Source: Chloroflexota bacterium
Lineage (GTDB): Bacteria; Chloroflexota; Dehalococcoidia; SZUA-161; SpSt-899
Reading direction: 5' to 3'
Length of the DNA stretch: 13,235 nucleotides
Assembly (NCBI GenBank): GCA_018725425.1
Contig: QLUL01000015.1
Location: 1-13,235, forward strand
The stretch's first letter is position 1. Each line of letters begins with the position of its first letter. This document shows, piece after piece, positions 12,882 to 13,235 of this stretch. Under the pieces are notes generated by a model. That model was not told where the DNA came from, did not search any database, and saw only the letters and a list, made by a program, of their open reading frames with translations. Both the position numbers and the translations under genes were made by a program.

Positions 12882-12910
12882 TTGACAAAGAAGCTGAGAA
12901 GATATAATAT
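12882..12910 (+). promoter_or_regulatory. Near-consensus sigma70 promoter toward the right-edge gene
   Basis: TTGACA (12882-12887), 17 bases, TAATAT (12905-12910): the same hexamers and spacing as the mce promoter. TATAAT at 12903 with a 15-base spacer is an overlapping alternative. The resulting purine-rich leader of about 130 bases (12917-13046) shows no recognised riboswitch or RNA gene. A 96-codon frame from 12804 crosses this promoter and is not believed to be coding. Confidence 0.6.
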
Positions 12911-13034
12911 TACCTTGACGGGGGATTTTCAGATTGGTGGGCTTAACGGGCTGCTACCGGGAGCGGCGCGAGAAAGGGGGGGTGGATGGGATGGGAACGC
13001 AACCCGGGCGAGGAAAACGAGTAGAAGAAAGGAA

Positions 13035-13103
13035 GGAGGTGACGGAGTGACTAGAGGACCAGGGAAAAAGGGGAGGAGGTGCCGAAGTGACTAGAGAACC
13101 AGG
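13035..13103 (+). repeat. Duplicated ribosome-binding-site/GTG start cassette
   Basis: Bases 13035-13063 and 13075-13103 match at 26 of 29 positions, 40 bases apart. Each copy contains GGAGGT, six bases, a GTG codon and codons for TR(G/E)PG. Because 40 is not a multiple of three, the two starts are in different frames. Confidence 0.8.
13047..13094 (+). CDS. Possible 15-residue leader peptide
   Basis: GTG 13047 has GGAGGT six bases upstream and opens a 15-codon frame rich in arginine, lysine and glycine, ending at TAG 13092-13094. Its stop falls just inside the next start region (GTG 13087), the arrangement expected for translational coupling. It may equally be a by-product of the cassette duplication. 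Confidence 0.3.
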   Translation: MTRGPGKKGRRCRSD

Positions 13104-13235
13104 AGGGCGTCGGCCGCCGCCGAAAGGAGCAGGGGGTCAGATGCCATGGGAAGTTATCTGGCAGAAGATACTCGGGTGGATGCGGGGTGGAGAAAAGCGC
13201 AAGCCGGTAAAGATGGGGCCAATAGTATGGATCGT
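13087..13235 (+). CDS. N-terminus of an unidentified, probably membrane-anchored protein (partial)
   Basis: The gene runs off the right edge after 49 codons. GTG 13087 has an AGGAGGT six bases upstream. The first 20 residues are rich in glycine, proline and arginine (EPGGRRPPPKGAGGQ), followed by an amphipathic stretch MPWEVIWQKILGWMRGG, a basic patch EKRKPVK, and then MGPIVWI, which looks like the start of a membrane segment. A flexible Gly/Pro-rich cytoplasmic tail before a transmembrane helix recalls HflK-type SPFH proteins, but this is only a guess and no diagnostic motif is present. Confidence 0.6.
   Translation, partial: MTREPGGRRPPPKGAGGQMPWEVIWQKILGWMRGGEKRKPVKMGPIVWI

Noticed and set aside
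12857..12907. 16-codon frame ATG 12855-region ending at TAA in the -10 element
   Set aside because: It overlaps promoter elements and has no supporting feature other than being open.
12804..13094. 96-codon frame crossing the right-edge promoter
   Set aside because: No properly spaced ribosome binding site, low-complexity Gly/Arg composition, and a consensus promoter lies inside it; only its last 15 codons have a plausible start.

Overview
The window reads as a bacterial chromosome segment of moderate GC content with mostly housekeeping genes. The gene set fits an anaerobic bacterium of the Chloroflexota (Dehalococcoidia-like) type: separate small B12-binding mutase subunit, methylmalonyl-CoA epimerase, FSA-type transaldolase next to rho, and NadE with a fused glutaminase. 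That assignment is inference from gene content and style; no marker gene in the window settles it.

Layout. 1-131 (-): start of a macro-domain protein, cut by the window edge. 379-1020 (-): pcm, divergent from pyrG (1137-2765, +) with back-to-back sigma70-type promoters between them. 2766-5570 is a foreign-looking, AT-richer stretch carrying a restriction-modification pair (beta-class amino-methyltransferase 3193-4089 and HinP1I-like endonuclease 4086-4853), a small membrane protein (4882-5163) and several palindromic repeats. It lies between pyrG and fsa, and a 15-bp direct repeat flanks it at 2899 and 5542. fsa (5571-6221) and rho (6288-7550) follow on the + strand. A lone type I-C-like CRISPR repeat sits between them, ending 8 nt before the rho start codon. 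nadE (7575-9308, -) and an uncharacterised coiled-coil protein (9349-9927, -) converge on rho. An alpha/beta hydrolase (10319-11041, +) overlaps tail-to-tail with yebC, the last gene of the minus-strand group mce (12633-12235), B12-binding mutase subunit (12205-11798) and yebC (11775-11026). The right edge holds a rightward promoter, a duplicated ribosome-binding-site/GTG start cassette and the N-terminus of an unidentified, probably membrane-bound protein.

Functionally, the epimerase and B12-binding subunit belong to the methylmalonyl-CoA/succinyl-CoA interconversion. pyrG, fsa and rho echo the pyrG...tal...rho neighbourhood known from Bacillus, here split by the R-M module. Several intergenic gaps hold different degenerate repeats that share a 7-nt period and inverted arms, reminiscent of heptameric STRR repeats. 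The most unusual items are the solitary CRISPR repeat in the rho leader, the perfect 72-bp in-frame duplication in the methyltransferase, the unusual active-site serine in the endonuclease, the heptamer repeats, and the doubled translation start at the right edge.
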